64,000 bases of DNA. Source: Euphorbia lathyris. Lineage: Eukaryota > Streptophyta > Magnoliopsida > Malpighiales > Euphorbiaceae. Of this stretch, positions 1-11,800 are shown piece after piece. The notes beneath the pieces are model-generated. The model did not search any database. It was not told the origin of the DNA and worked only from the letters and a program-made list of their open reading frames with translations. Every line of letters starts with the position of its first letter. Position 1 is the first letter of the stretch. Location: the NCBI RefSeq assembly GCF_963576675.1, contig NC_088914.1, forward strand, positions 87,480,441-87,544,440. Direction: 5' to 3'. The position numbers and the translations under genes are program-made.

Positions 1-579
1 GCTCTTGGGCAGACTTCTCAGAATTTTCTTTACCTGTTCTTCTTCAGTGAAGTTCTTTCCAAGCCTTTTTAGCTCATTTATAATGTTTGTGAACCTTGCG
101 TTCATTTCTGAGATGTCTTCATTCTCCTTCATCTCAAACAGTTCGTAGAGTCTCATATGTTGATTGACTTTAGACTCCTTAACTTTGCTTGTGCCTTCAT
201 AGGTTACTTCAAGCTTCTTCCAAATCTCATGTGCTGACTCACAACCTGAAATCTTATTGTATTCTGCAACATCTAACGCACAGTGAAGCATGTTTATAGC
301 CGAAGCATTATTTTGTAGTTTTCTGAGGTCATCCTCTGTCCACTCAGCCTCGCTTTTAACAATTTTCTCATTGTTAATAGTTTTGTATGGAACATGTGGA
401 CCTTGAACAATTGCAAGCCATGCACTCATGTTTGTGGCTTGAATAAAGTTCTTCATCCTATTCTTCCAAAATGTATAATTTGATCCAAAGAATAGGGGTG
501 GTCTAGTGATTGATAATCCCTCAGGGAGTATCTGTGTTGTTTGGTTTCCAGGAAGGAAACGAGTGCTATTCTCACCCAT
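1..579 (-). CDS. Ty1/copia Gag, N-terminal part (runs off the window)
   Basis: An uninterrupted reading frame of 193 codons starts at the ATG at 579 and is still open at base 1. It contains the order seen in plant copia Gag proteins: a short N-terminal segment with a FFGSNYTFWKNRMKNFI block, then a UBN2-type domain (IWKKLEVTYEGTSKVKESKV, then the RLYELFEMKENEDISEM region and LKRLG). Gag forms the retrotransposon's cytoplasmic capsid. A primer-binding site and an LTR lie immediately upstream on the same strand, so this is the 5' end of an element extending leftward out of the window. No break is visible in this part. Pol is not in view, so whether the element is intact cannot be told. Confidence 0.82.
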   Translation of the reverse strand, partial: MGENSTRFLPGNQTTQILPEGLSITRPPLFFGSNYTFWKNRMKNFIQATNMSAWLAIVQGPHVPYKTINNEKIVKSEAEWTEDDLRKLQNNASAINMLHCALDVAEYNKISGCESAHEIWKKLEVTYEGTSKVKESKVNQHMRLYELFEMKENEDISEMNARFTNIINELKRLGKNFTEEEQVKKILRSLPKS

Positions 580-626
580 TTTTAGGGATCAGCTCAAGAT
601 TGTTAAATCTTTGAGTAGTGAGCTTT

Positions 627-640
627 TGCTTTGATACCAC
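627..640 (-). other. Primer-binding site (initiator tRNA-Met type) of the left copia element
   Basis: On the minus strand the sequence AGTGGTATCAAAGC lies one base from the end of LTR-A. TGGTATCA plus AGC is the usual plant retrotransposon match to the 3' end of initiator methionine tRNA. It fixes the direction of the element (leftward) and identifies LTR-A as its 5' LTR. Confidence 0.8.
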
Positions 641-641
641 T

Positions 642-1957
642 TGTTGGTCCCTGGTAATTAGTTCCAAGGAGGGGGTTAGGAACTAATATAACTTTTTCGT
701 GTTTTAATTGACCTGACCAGAAGTTATATTGAGAGTTTATTAACTCAGCCTTTGGTCAGCTTGGTGAGATATATCACAGGACAGCTTTAGTCAGATGTTG
801 ACCAAAGTTGTTTCCTTGAGAGTTAGGAATTGACACTCTTGGAGGTCAGCTTCTAACTCAGCACCACTTACTTACTCAGGATCAGCTTAGGCAATTTATA
901 TGCTGAGTAAATAAAGCAAACAACAAATGCAGTTATAAGAGAGAGTTTAGAGATTACTCAGTATCACTTATCCTGGTTCGGCCTCTCTGCCTACGTCCAG
1001 TCCCCAGAGTCCTCCGGGCTTTTTGAATCCAATACTGAGCTCTTTAATGGTAGAGCACAAACCAATTACAAGGCAGTTGAATATGCAAGAGTACCTTCCT
1101 CTATTCGTCTACTCAACTCCTACTAAGTGCTACAACCCAGCACCTAGATTTCTCTACTACTGAAATGCTTACAACCAAGCACTCATCTTTACACTCTCAA
1201 TATTCCTATTGATCACAGTCTTGTTCCTTTTTGAACTAAAGAACACTTTAGATGATTACAACTCAATCTATCTTTTACACATAGAATAGAAACGTCGGTG
1301 TAAGATTCCTTTTTGTATTTGAGTGCTTTTTGAAACCTTCTCTCTTGTATTTTTCTTTTTGATGCTTCTCTTTATTTTAAGTTCTTCGATTGTCCTTTTA
1401 TAGAAGAAAATCTGTGGTCTTGATTGTTTTGAAATGTCTTGACCGTTGCTATCAAAACGGCTCTTTTGGGGAACAATCTCTAGAAAGATTCAGACTGCAC
1501 CTCCATTCCCTTTCTCTGTTTTCTTCAGGCGTCAGGTTTGTCTTCTAGCGTCTGGTTTGTTTGTTTGTGCCAGTTGTCTGTTTCCAATAATCCAACGTCC
1601 CATGACTCTTGGAATTAGTCTTTTAGGTGTCTTCGAGGTTCCAATTATTGGTGCAGAAGATTGGCAGACTTCGTCTTTTAGTGAACGGATCCTTCATGCT
1701 GTCCTGACTGTTACTCAGCTTCGTTTGTTCTTTTCGAATGTTCAACGTTCATGCTAAGTTCCTTCAAGGTCAGCTCCGTTCTGTTTAACCGCTCCAGTAG
1801 AAGTCTTCAACTTTAGTCAGCTTCGTTTTGCTTCTGAATTTTAACTCCACTCAGCTTCTATTCTGTCATGCTGAGTTCCTTTCTACTCAGCTTCGTTTGT
1901 GCTGACTTTTGTCCTGTCTTTACTTTATATATTTTTGCACTCAATATTTAACAAACA
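642..1957 (-). repeat. LTR-A of a copia element (minus orientation)
   Basis: The plus strand starts TGTTGGTCCC and ends AACAAACA. The reverse complement of this block matches LTR-B at 3226-4449 over most of its length, for example around 960-1060 against 4020-4130. On the minus strand a TATA-like CTATAAAAGG lies near 1395-1404, as expected for an LTR promoter. Copies of a CTCAGCTTC motif are frequent at 1720-1890. Gag and the primer-binding site lie on its left, and the tail of a copia internal region lies on its right (1958 to about 2035), so it borders element sequence on both sides. Small ORFs inside it are not credible genes. Confidence 0.75.
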
Positions 1958-2037
1958 TATTAGTATAATTAAATCAAAGCATCTAAATTTAATTGCCTCT
2001 TAATCATGGATGATTTTGTCAAATCAAAATCTTGTGG

Positions 2038-3170
2038 AAAGGTGTTTCAACAGATTCCGCTCCTCAACACGTTGAGCAAGCCAAGGAATTACCTGCTCAG
2101 GTGAACACTGAACTTACTCAGCTTCCACAATCAACTCAGCTTCTACCTGACCCTGAGCAAGTAACACTTTCTGCTGATCCTCCACTTCCCCCACTCAATG
2201 ATTAGAATCAGATTCAGTCAGTTTCTACTAACAATCTCAATTCCAGGCCAGCCGCTGATAATGCTGGGCCTTCTAATGTTGAGCAGAACCAAACAACGCC
2301 TCTATTCGTTTTACTCCTCCTCCAGCATCTGGGCCAACACAAGATGGATCCTTTAGCTACCTCAATGCCTCTGAGTCTGGTCGAAAAATTGTTGACTCCG
2401 CTCAAGCTCTTATCTAGGACCTCCATCAATCAAGTACCAATGCCGCTAGGTCTACTAATGTTGAGACAACTCCACTTTCATTTGTCACTCAGCTTCTTAC
2501 TAAGATCAAAGGTCTGAAGGATCTTTTGAGTGTCATGACATCCCTCCAATCTCAACAACCCAGGCAAGACTCTATAGCAAAGCTGGCCGAACTCCAGCTG
2601 ACCATGGCCAACCATATAAACTCACTGCAAGGGGAGATTCATCAATTATCAGCTGCGAACTCAGCATATACCACTTCTGCTGAAGTACAACATCTCTTCA
2701 GCCAGCTTCATACTGAGCAAGAGAAGACAAATCACCAACTCTCTTCCTACTCTCAATGCTCCATTGAACAACTCAGCGAGGCTGTGCGCATGCTGAACTT
2801 AAGCAAACAAAAGATGGACACTGACCAGCTCAAGACAAATGAGATCTTGAAGTACTCTCGAGTCACCTTCAACCACCTTCGTCACTCCAACGCTCAGCGT
2901 GAGTATTTTGATTCGTCTTTACTAAAGATGTTTCATCAAGCTTTTGCAATGCTCTCTGAAACCTTACACTGGGTGGGAAAGTCTCAAGCATATGTTTTGA
3001 GTATGTTGAGTGCTGCATCTATCGGAATTCCTCGAGCCATTGTGGATGAGGGTGTTCCAATCTTCGACAGAATGAATGAAAGCACGCGAAAGCTAAAGGC
3101 ATTTTCTAGACGCCTAACTCAAGCTGCCATTAAATTTAAATGTTTTGATTTGACAAAATTATTTAAGTAA
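2038..3170 (+). pseudogene. Degraded extra ORF of a copia element, between pol and the 3' LTR
   Basis: The longest open part is 2526-3170 (214 codons), rich in Q, S and L with heptad-like spacing that suggests coiled coil. Reading frames of the same low-complexity style continue upstream to about 2040, but in-frame stops near 2202 and 2415 and a frameshift near 2310 break them. The ORF stops about 55 bp before LTR-B. An additional coiled-coil ORF directly before the 3' LTR is known from Sirevirus-type copia elements (their env-like ORF); assignment to that group is inference from position and style. I recognise no catalytic domain. An unknown retrotransposon-carried host fragment is the main alternative. 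Confidence 0.5.
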
Positions 3171-3225
3171 TGATAAAAATACTCTAACACATTAAATTTA
3201 AATGTTTTGATTTATTACACTAATG

Positions 3226-4449
3226 TGTTTGTTCAATGTTGAGTTTAATTGTTTATAATACATTGAGATTAAAAAGCCCAAAGGCCCATAAAGTGGAAGT
3301 CAAGCCCAAATCAACACATCAAGACCATTCGGCCCAAGAGTTCAAAACGAAGCTGTATCAACTAAAACGACGACTCAGCAAGAGAAGGATCGAGAAGCCT
3401 TCGTGGCAAAAGCTTCAAGTAGAAGTTGCTGAGTTGGATGACAAAGTAGTCTGGACAGCGGCAGACAATGTTCAAATTCTAGACAAAGTATTTCTACTTT
3501 GGGAAAAGTTCATAAGGCGCAGAAAGCTGTCTCGTGGACTTTTCCTTAAATGTCGAAACATTCTGCCGAAGACTGACGAAGACAGAAGATGCATGAATCC
3601 TATTGGCCAACGACGCTGAGCACGCCCAAAGTGACAACGACAGGAAGTCGTTTCCCTCCAACGGTTATTTCGAAATTCGAAATGACCAGGTGCCTCAAGT
3701 GTCACTATATAAAGGCCATCCATTTGCTTCAATCCATGCAGAACTTCAAGTAGTCGAAACGCTGACCAAATTCATACTCGAAGATTCTGTGAGAAAAGCA
3801 AAGCAAATACCTTACACCAATTTCCATATTATTGTGTAAAAGTCTAGAGTGATTTTCAATCGTCTAAAGTGTCTTAGCAATTGTTGTTTAGGACAAACCC
3901 TTTATCAATTCTAGAAGAATAGAAAGGAGAGGCTGAGTACTTGGTTATAGTACTCAGCGTTAGATATAGGAGTGAGTAAAGGTATAGAGGAAGGTACTCT
4001 TGTTATACTCAGCTTCTATTTGTAAAAGATTTCGTGCTCTACCTTTAAAGAGCTCAGTAGAGAATTCAAAAAGCTCAGAACGAGTTCCGGGGACTGGACG
4101 TAGGCGGAGAGGCCGAACCAGGATAAGTCTGCTGAGTAATATCTTTCTAACCCTTAAACTCCTTTAATATATATTGCTTGCTATGAAAACTGACTAAGTA
4201 AAAAACTCACGCTGAGTTAAGTTTACTAAGAAGCTGAGTTCAGGAATAGACTCTAAGTGTTATTTCCTGACTCAAGTAAAGAAGCAGACTTAGTCACAAG
4301 TTGACTAAGCTTGTGTCTTGAATCTACTTAGTGACGCTGTGTAAACCTTTTCATAAGAAAAGAAGTCAGCCTTAACGGACAAAATTTTAAATAGTTCCTA
4401 TCCCCCCCCCCCCCTTGGAACTAACTTGTCACGTTATAAGGGACCAACA
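3226..4449 (+). repeat. LTR-B of a copia element (plus orientation)
   Basis: This is the inverted partner of LTR-A and ends in GGGACCAACA at 4449. A TATA box CTATATAAAGG lies at 3705-3715 and a run of 13 C at 4402-4414. What follows (CATCTTATCC) is not a primer-binding site, while retroelement sequence precedes it, so it behaves as a 3' LTR. Its start is set by shared sequence with LTR-A and may be off by about 12 bp. Confidence 0.75.
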
Positions 4450-6278
4450 CATCTTATCCCTCAAATTAATGTTATGTAGTTTAAATAAGGTTAAAATAGT
4501 AAAATGTATTATTTTATCTCTATCCTTATACCACGTACCAAACATTGAATAATAATTCTCGACTATCATATTTTTATCCTTATCCCAACCATTTATCATT
4601 ATCCCTATCCCAACCTTTATCCTTATCCCTATCCTAATAGAATACCAAACGCCCCGTTAGGGATTTGTTTACAGGGAATATCAGGTGGTTTTTTTGTTGC
4701 AATTTCCACTTAAAGAAACGACGTCGTTTTGCTCATTAAATAAAACGACGCCGTTTTTTGTCTAGAGAATAGGAAACGAAAATTACAAAACAGACCCTCT
4801 AATCTTTATCTTCTACAAACAGCAACATCAATGGAGGGGCTTAGGTTTCTTGGTTTTCAACTCCAGTGGTGGGAAAAAAATCCAGCAACTTCCTGTTGGC
4901 TGCCGGGTCTTCAACTCATATTTCTCATGGGTTTTCTGATAGTGCTTCTCCTTTCTATTCCTTCAACCATCACTATTCTCTTAATGTTTAACATCCAATT
5001 TAAAGATAAGAGTTTCTTTGTTTGTCCTCAATCGACATCACTTTTTGCTATCTCTATCTTTTCTCCACTGCTTTGGGTTTACTTTGTTCCTCTGTTTTTG
5101 TAAATTTTGAATTGTTTCTTCTCTTTGCTATTTTGTGTTTCACCGTCAATCCAATGCTTTCAATGCAAATATTGAAGTCTATTTTTGCTAAAAAAAATTG
5201 TACACCTTTATTTTTTGATCTAGACCTTCAATTGTCTTTTCTCAGCTATTCACCATTTTTTATTGTGTTTTTATTTTTCTTATATCTATAACGGCAACTT
5301 TTGATGGTTAATAAGTAAGTTACATATTATGATCTCCAAAACCAATTTGAACATGAAAATAACTACACATTATAATTTCAGCGGGTTATTAGCTGTCCAA
5401 TATTGGGAATCAATGTGGGATTGTTTTTCTTTAAATATTTAAATTGTTAAATAATTTGGTTCAAGTGAAGACAACTTCTTTCAACTATAATGTGTTTTTA
5501 AGGTCTTTGTAAATTAATGCTCTTTGGGCTTCTCAATTTGAGTTCTTATAATTTGTTTTTAACTATCTTACAATCTTGATTTTCGCCTCTCAAATTCATG
5601 TGATCCATTATTTCCCACATGTATATTATGTCATCTACTGATCTACACGATGGATTATGGGATAGAGATAAAAGTTGGTGGTCTGAAATGGCTGATTTTG
5701 TTCTCTATCTTTCTTTAGTTGTCTCTTGCTGTTATTTTTTCTATATGCAATATGACTGAGGTTTGTTCTATAGAATAATAAAGGGGCTATTTATATGGAT
5801 TTGATGATGAATTAATAAACAGTGAACTTGAGAGGTTGGCTCAGGCATTCACTTCTAGAGCTGCAGTGAATTCTCCACCTTGCCTTCAACATTTTTGGTT
5901 CTTCAGGTATAAGCTTTATTACGTTCATGGTTTTCTATAATAAGTTGTATTACTAGTCATGTTTCAAAATGTCATTCTTCCTTCAATGTGTTTAAATTAT
6001 TGCTAACATTTAAGAAGTCATTAACTGCTAAGTCACACACGTTGATTAAAAGTGTGGAACATAGCAGGGCATATACTCTTTCGCTGAAAAAAGAGTGATA
6101 TTACTAAAGACCATTTTTAGGGACATATAATACAAAGTCTTTTAAGGTAATACCATGATATCTCTCACCTTCAAAGATGGATGATTCAATAATTACCATC
6201 ACAAAGGCAATAACTTATGGATCTGCAACTTTTTGAAACATGTTTATCTTTTAATTTTGAGGCACTATCTCCTGTAAA
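4450..6278 (+). other. Intergenic stretch with a possible gene relic
   Basis: The first 200 bp contain imperfect TATCCCTATCC-like repeats. At about 4720-4757 there are two palindromic AAACGACGNCGTTTT motifs, and 70-110 bp further a candidate start codon. An exon-like piece occurs near 5800-5909, followed by GT. The rest is AT-rich with no recognisable gene, RNA or transposon end. The SINE and the gypsy element follow directly, so any original gene here has probably been cut off. Confidence 0.4.
4831..5103 (+). CDS. Hypothetical short ORF, possible first exon of an unrecognised gene
   Basis: The ATG at 4831 opens 90 codons. The first 30 or so residues have ordinary composition (WWEKNPATSCWLPG) and the remainder is very hydrophobic, which in AT-rich DNA often means intron read as protein. 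The ATG sits below promoter-like palindromes and a leader-like stretch. A separate exon-like segment near 5821-5909 (…ELERLAQAFTSRAAV…) could belong to the same gene. I do not recognise the product. A chance ORF is equally possible. Confidence 0.2.
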   Translation: MEGLRFLGFQLQWWEKNPATSCWLPGLQLIFLMGFLIVLLLSIPSTITILLMFNIQFKDKSFFVCPQSTSLFAISIFSPLLWVYFVPLFL

Positions 6279-6442
6279 CGTTGGCACAACGGTAAACGTT
6301 ATTGTCGTGTGACCAAGAGGTCACGGGTTTGAGTCTTAGGAGCGGCCTCTTGCCAAATAAATTGGCAGGGGAAGGCTTGCTCCCAGTACACCCTTGTGGT
6401 GGGACCCCTCCCCGGACCCTCACTCAGCGGGACGCGTAGTGC
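6279..6442 (+). mobile_element. Au-like SINE, copy 1
   Basis: A tRNA-derived head has a box A-like TGGCACAACGGT and a box B-like GGTCACGGGTTTGAGTC. The body, with CCTCTTGCCAAATAAATTGG, then ACCCTTGTGGTGGGACCC, CCCCGGACCC and CAGCGGGACGCGTAGTGC, has the order of blocks known from the plant Au SINE family. It matches copy 2 at 16818-17004 nearly throughout. Transcription would be by RNA polymerase III and movement by a LINE. The tail is followed by a duplicated GCAATAGTGAATATC. No clean target duplication was found, so the ends are approximate. Confidence 0.8.
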
Positions 6443-6654
6443 AATAGTGAATATCCTCTTGCAATAGTGAATATCGAAAGTAGAGCAAAAGGGACTTCAA
6501 TCCATGAAGTGGTTTTCCAACTAGAGGTTTGTATAGTACCAATTCGTGTGTATAAATTCTGAGTCAGATGCACTTTTGCTAACCTTACATCAAGCAACAT
6601 ACTATCATTCCATTTTAATAGGATATTAGATGATAGATTTATGTATATGCTATC

Positions 6655-7158
6655 TGTTGGGGGCTAATTTAACTTTTTGTGTTTTAGCATATGTTATAAT
6701 TTTTACTCCATAGTTATTTTGTTTTAATTTAATTCATTTTGCTACAAAATAAAAATGTGATAAAAAATAGAAAATAATATCAAAAGATTATTATAAAAAA
6801 ATAGAAATAAAAAAGAAAAGAAAAGAAATAATAAAAATCAGGGGTAAATTTGCACCATTTTTTCAGCAACCCGTCCAGAAACTTCGACAATGAAAATGGA
6901 CCTCAAAATAGTGAAATATCGGGCAGTCAATATTTTTTCAGAAAGTTCAGAATGTTAGCTTTCTAGAATGTCAAAAACGGAGCAAAACTGAGCTGTAACG
7001 AAGCCGTTAGAATTTTTCAGAGAGCACCACTGCTGAAAAATGGGATTGAACTTGTCTACACATTTCAGGAACGTATTTCACGGCCTTAACTCCATTTTTC
7101 CAGCTCCTAACTCACCCATGTTCCTTCTTTAACTTATGGGAAGGTAATGGGAATCATG
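6655..7158 (+). repeat. 5' LTR of the gypsy element, 3' truncated
   Basis: It matches 24704-25197 closely, including a shared TTAATTTAATTCATTTTGC-like block and the GGTAATGGGAATCATG block where identity stops. The last 768 bp of the LTR, with TATA box and leader, are absent here. Scattered substitutions and small indels between the two LTRs show the insertion is not recent. Confidence 0.85.
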
Positions 7159-7179
7159 AGAATCATCATTGAAGTAGAT

Positions 7180-8850
7180 CTATAACTCTCCAAAGCCCAG
7201 CAGTTGCGTCATTATTTGCTCAAGGGGTGTACGTGATTGCAAGTACGGACTTGATCAAGTACATGTTAAATCAGCATATTTTTTCCGGAAGAATTGGAAA
7301 ATGGTCATTATAGCATTGGCAGAGTTCACACTAATTTATTTGCCACATACATTGGAAAAAGAAAAGGCGATTACAGAATTCGTAGCCGACCACCCCTCAA
7401 ATTTTTGATATCCCGAAGAGATGGAGCTCCCAATTCATATGGTACGAAAGAAATCATGGACCTTAAGGTTCGATGGTTCAAGTACGGATAACTCCAATGG
7501 AGTAGGTGTAGTCATTACCTCTCCTACTGGCGCAAAAACTATTTTGTCCGTCAACTTAGATTTCGAGTGCACAAATAATCAAGCAGAGTACGAAGCCTTG
7601 ATTATCGGACTCGAGATTCTCATTGACTTCGGAGCCAAAGAAGTCAAAAATTTATGGAGATTCGCAATTGGTGATCCGACATTTGACCGGAGAATATAAA
7701 TGTGCACGTTTATCGTTAACTTCATATTTTGCATTCAAGGTACAACTTTTGGAGGAATTCGATAATGTTGAACTCGAACACATTCTGAGAAGCAAGAATT
7801 GGGAAGCTAACGAGCTCGCTCAAATTGCTTCAGGGGTGAGAATTTTGAGGGAGACCATGTACAAAATGATTCTCATCAAATGCCAAGGCCACCTGTCAAT
7901 CTCCAAAAGAAAGATCCAACTCGAGTCATTTAACATTGACGCTAATTTGGCCCAAGATTGGAGGAAGCCACTCATCGACTACCTTGAGAACACGTCCAAC
8001 AAAGTAAAGTATTCACTTCGAGTTCAAGCTCAGAATTATATGCTTTTGGCAGGTGATTTGTATCGAAAGAGCTACGATGGAATGTTGGTAAAATGCCTCG
8101 GATTTCCAAGATCAATGGAGGTAATGAAGTAAGTCCACGAAGGCATATGCGGTGCACATCAATCAGGAAGGAGGATGAGATGGCTCATCAATAGGCACGA
8201 TTATTTTTGGCCTATAATTTTAAAAGATTGCATGACATATGCAAAAGGTTGCAAGAAATGTCAAATGTACAGCCAAGTTCAACGTGTTCCCGCAGAAGAA
8301 TTGCATTCGGTAGTCAAGCCTTAGCCATTTCGTGGTTGGGCAATCGATTTAATTGGGAAAATATTTGCGGCTTCGTCAAAAGGGCATTGCTTCATCATAG
8401 TAGCAACATATTATTTTTCCAAGTGGGTCGAGGCCTTACCCATGAAGAGAGTTGATAAAAAGGATGTAATTCGCTTTATCAAAGAGAATTTAATCCACCG
8501 TTTTGGTATCCAAAGTCAATCACTACGGATCAAGGACTAGCATTCCGATGTGAAGAGTTGAAAAACTTCATGGATAAATACAGGATTAAGTTGATCCATT
8601 CGACTTCATTCTACGCACAAGCAAATGGGCAAGCTGAGGCATTAAATAAAATTCTCATCAAAATCTTCGAGAAAATGCTCGAAGAGAACCCAAGAGATTG
8701 ACATACCATTATATTTGAGACACTCTGGGCAATGAGAACGTCCAAAATACGAGCTACCGAGGTAAGTCCTTTTTTCCTAACGTTTGGTCATGATGTAATT
8801 TTACCACTTGAAGTTGTAGTACCTTCACTGTGTGTTATGCCCTTTAATAC
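7180..8850 (+). pseudogene. Gypsy pol remnant: RNase H, second RNase H, integrase
   Basis: The first part (7220-7410, several frames) reads as the end of a retroviral-type RNase H with an ALAEFTLIYLPH-like block. A second RNase H follows at 7440-7840: LRFDGSSTDNSNGVGVVI, NNQAEYEALIIGLEI, IYGDSQLVI and a late SKNWEANELA block, giving D-E-D order. Next come an integrase zinc finger near 8140-8280 (HEGICGAH ... CKKCQ) and core pieces with AIDLIGKI, a TTDQG-like motif near 8525 and an NGQAEA motif near 8625. Stops and frameshifts are frequent. Pol is interrupted after about 8830 by the hAT insertion and resumes at 12436. Two RNase H domains are a trait of the Tat group. Confidence 0.8.
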
Positions 8851-8870
8851 CAAATTTCTAAAAATAAAAT

Positions 8871-11800
8871 TTCTTTCAAAGTTGAAATAGAGGTTGTCGG
8901 ACATCCCAACTAGGTTGGCACCCCCTAACAACCCTCAAACACATGTTGTAATTTTAAAATGTGCTAAACAAAATCAATATTGTTAAAAAATACAACTTCA
9001 AAATATTCTAAACCACTAAAGAACGGTCTCTATGTTGATATTCTTCAATTTCTAACTCTTTTCCAACCTTGAATATCATCTTTAATTGCCTACAAAACAA
9101 AGTATGCAAATAATTAAAAAAGTTTAGTTCTCCGAGCATTACGAGAGGCAAAATCATTAATGATAATATCAACATCCATAGTTCCTAAAATTTCTTTCTC
9201 AATAGACAAAATTGCTAAACCACTCAACCTTTCTTGAGACATTGATGACCTCAAGTAAGTTTTTATTAACTTTAGTTTTGAAAAGCTTCGTTCAGCTGAT
9301 GCTACAGTCATATGCAAAGTTAATAAAATCCTATAAGCAATAGAAACATTTGGATAACAATCTGCGGCTTTAACAAACTCCAGAATTTGAATAGTTGACA
9401 TTAATTCATCAGATGGCAAAGTAATTTGCAATACTTTCAATTCAGAAAAAAAATCATTTAAATCAAAATCGGATACACCGTCATGGGAAAAAATAGAGTG
9501 AAGATTATCACAACAATTTTTTAAATCATCGCAATCTAATGATTTCAATTTTTTTGAATTAAATAAAAATCCAAAAATGCTTTCGAAATATTTTAATTGC
9601 TCAAATCTACTTTCTAAAGAAACTAAATCCATGTCCACAACAATCAAAAAATACTCTTCTTTAAATAACTGTTGGGGAGTCTTAATTTCCTCTTCATAAT
9701 CATTCTCATCAAATTGTTTTTTTCTAGTAATCCGACGTTTTGTTGGGAAAATAGGCTCCACATCCATATCAAAAGCAACACCTTTAGCAACATTCAAACA
9801 AGATTCATATCCTTCATCTCTAAACTTTTGTAAAAATAATATTACACCTTCTAACTGTTTCATGGTAGAGTCAATGCACATAGATTTAGATTGTAATTTC
9901 TTGCTTACCATGTTAATAGCAAACAAGATTTCATACCAAATAACCATACTAAGCAAAAACTCAAAACTCTCTATGGCATCTACTAAACTATCTGCATCAC
10001 TCTTTGATTTGGCATCATCACAATTTTTTTTTAATTCCTCCAAAGCCAATTTAATTTGAGGAGTTTGAAACCTAATAGGTTTCACACTTTTAATCCGACT
10101 CTCCCAACGAGTATTGCACAAAGACTTTAAAGTTAAACCAGGAACATTATCAAGAAAAACTTGCCATCTTTAAAGTAATGAATATATACGTTGAATAACC
10201 CCAAAAAAATAAATAGCTTTAACACAAGAATGAGCCATATCACTAAGAGTAAAATTAAGACTATGGCAAGCACAAGGCATATATAAAGCTCTAGGATTAA
10301 TTTCAAGTACCCTAGTTTGGACTCCTAGGTGTTTTCCTTTCATATTTGAACCATTTTCATAACCTTGACCCCTCACATCATCAACACTAAGATCAAGACC
10401 TTTCAACACTTCTAAAAGTTTATTAAAAAGCCCTAACCCAGTTGTATCATCCACTTTTAGAAACTCATGAAAGTACTCCTCAATTTTTATTTTCTTACCG
10501 GACATATTAACACATCATACTACTAAAGTCATTTGTTCTTGATGACTCACATCAGGAGTACAATCAAGAATAATGGAAAAGTATTTGCTTTCTTTGATTA
10601 TTTTGATTATAGAATTTCTAACATTTTGTGCCAAAAGAGAGATTAACTCATTTTGCATTTTATGTCTAAGATAATGATAGTGAATTTCACGATTTTCAAT
10701 ACGTCGTACATGATCTTGCATTACAACATCAAATTCCGCAATCATTTCAATCAATCCTAAAAAGTTGCCATTGCTATCTTGATATAACTTTTCATTAGAA
10801 CCTCTAAATGCCATATTATGTTTAGCAAGACATTTCACAATAGAAAGGATTCTAACTAAAACTTGTCTCCAACGTTCTTTCTCTTTCATAACCTCTTGTT
10901 GCAAGTTTTTATCAATTGTTACGCTCTTATCCAATCGAACTCTTAATTCATTCCAAGTATTCATATTAGTCATATGTTCAATACTATTCTCATGTTGTCT
11001 AAGTCTCTCAACAAGATGCTTCCAATCATTATATCCATCATTTGCTAACGAAGATTTGTTCGTACTAGATTTGAACAATTTACAACAAAAACAATAAACT
11101 TTATCAACATGTTTAGAATAAACCAACCACTTTCTATCACGTATCTCACCATTGCTAAGTTTTCTAGAGTATAAGGCATATGAAAAATGTCTAGACAACT
11201 TATCTAAAGGAAAACTCAAATTCTCTTCCCTTATAGGTCCATTTCAACTAAAATGTCCATTTCCTTATTATCAAGACTTTCCCAATTTCTAGGATCATAA
11301 ATATCATTAAAAGGATGGATTGTTTGTTCTTTACCAACATCGGGATTTTCAGACACCTCATTTACCTCACTCAAATCATTAGCATTATGGTCACTAATAT
11401 CATTTTCAACCAAATTATCTATTGACTCGTCCACATTAGTTGCACCTTCCCCATTATGATTCTCATTCGAATCTTTCTTCTTAACTATAAATTTATCAAT
11501 AGCTCCTTGTTGTGATTTTACTAAAACATCTAACCGTTTTCTCTTTTTTCTTTTTTCACTTCCGGACAAATGCTTTTTAGAAAACATCTTATGATTTAAG
11601 AACAAGAACAATTCAAATAAAATATAAGAAGAAAGATAACACCTTGATAACAAGATGTTCCCTCAGATTCTTCTAAACTTTAATAACTTGTCACTTGCTA
11701 ATCAGTATTCAGTGAATCAGTGATGATGCTCCTGCCTGAGCAAAATCAAAAAATATAAACAACAAAATCATTAAAACTTGAACTAAATTAAAATTATGTA

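Noticed and set aside
1446..1757. 103-codon ORF on plus
   Set aside because: It lies within a copia LTR, antisense to the element, with no recognisable domain.
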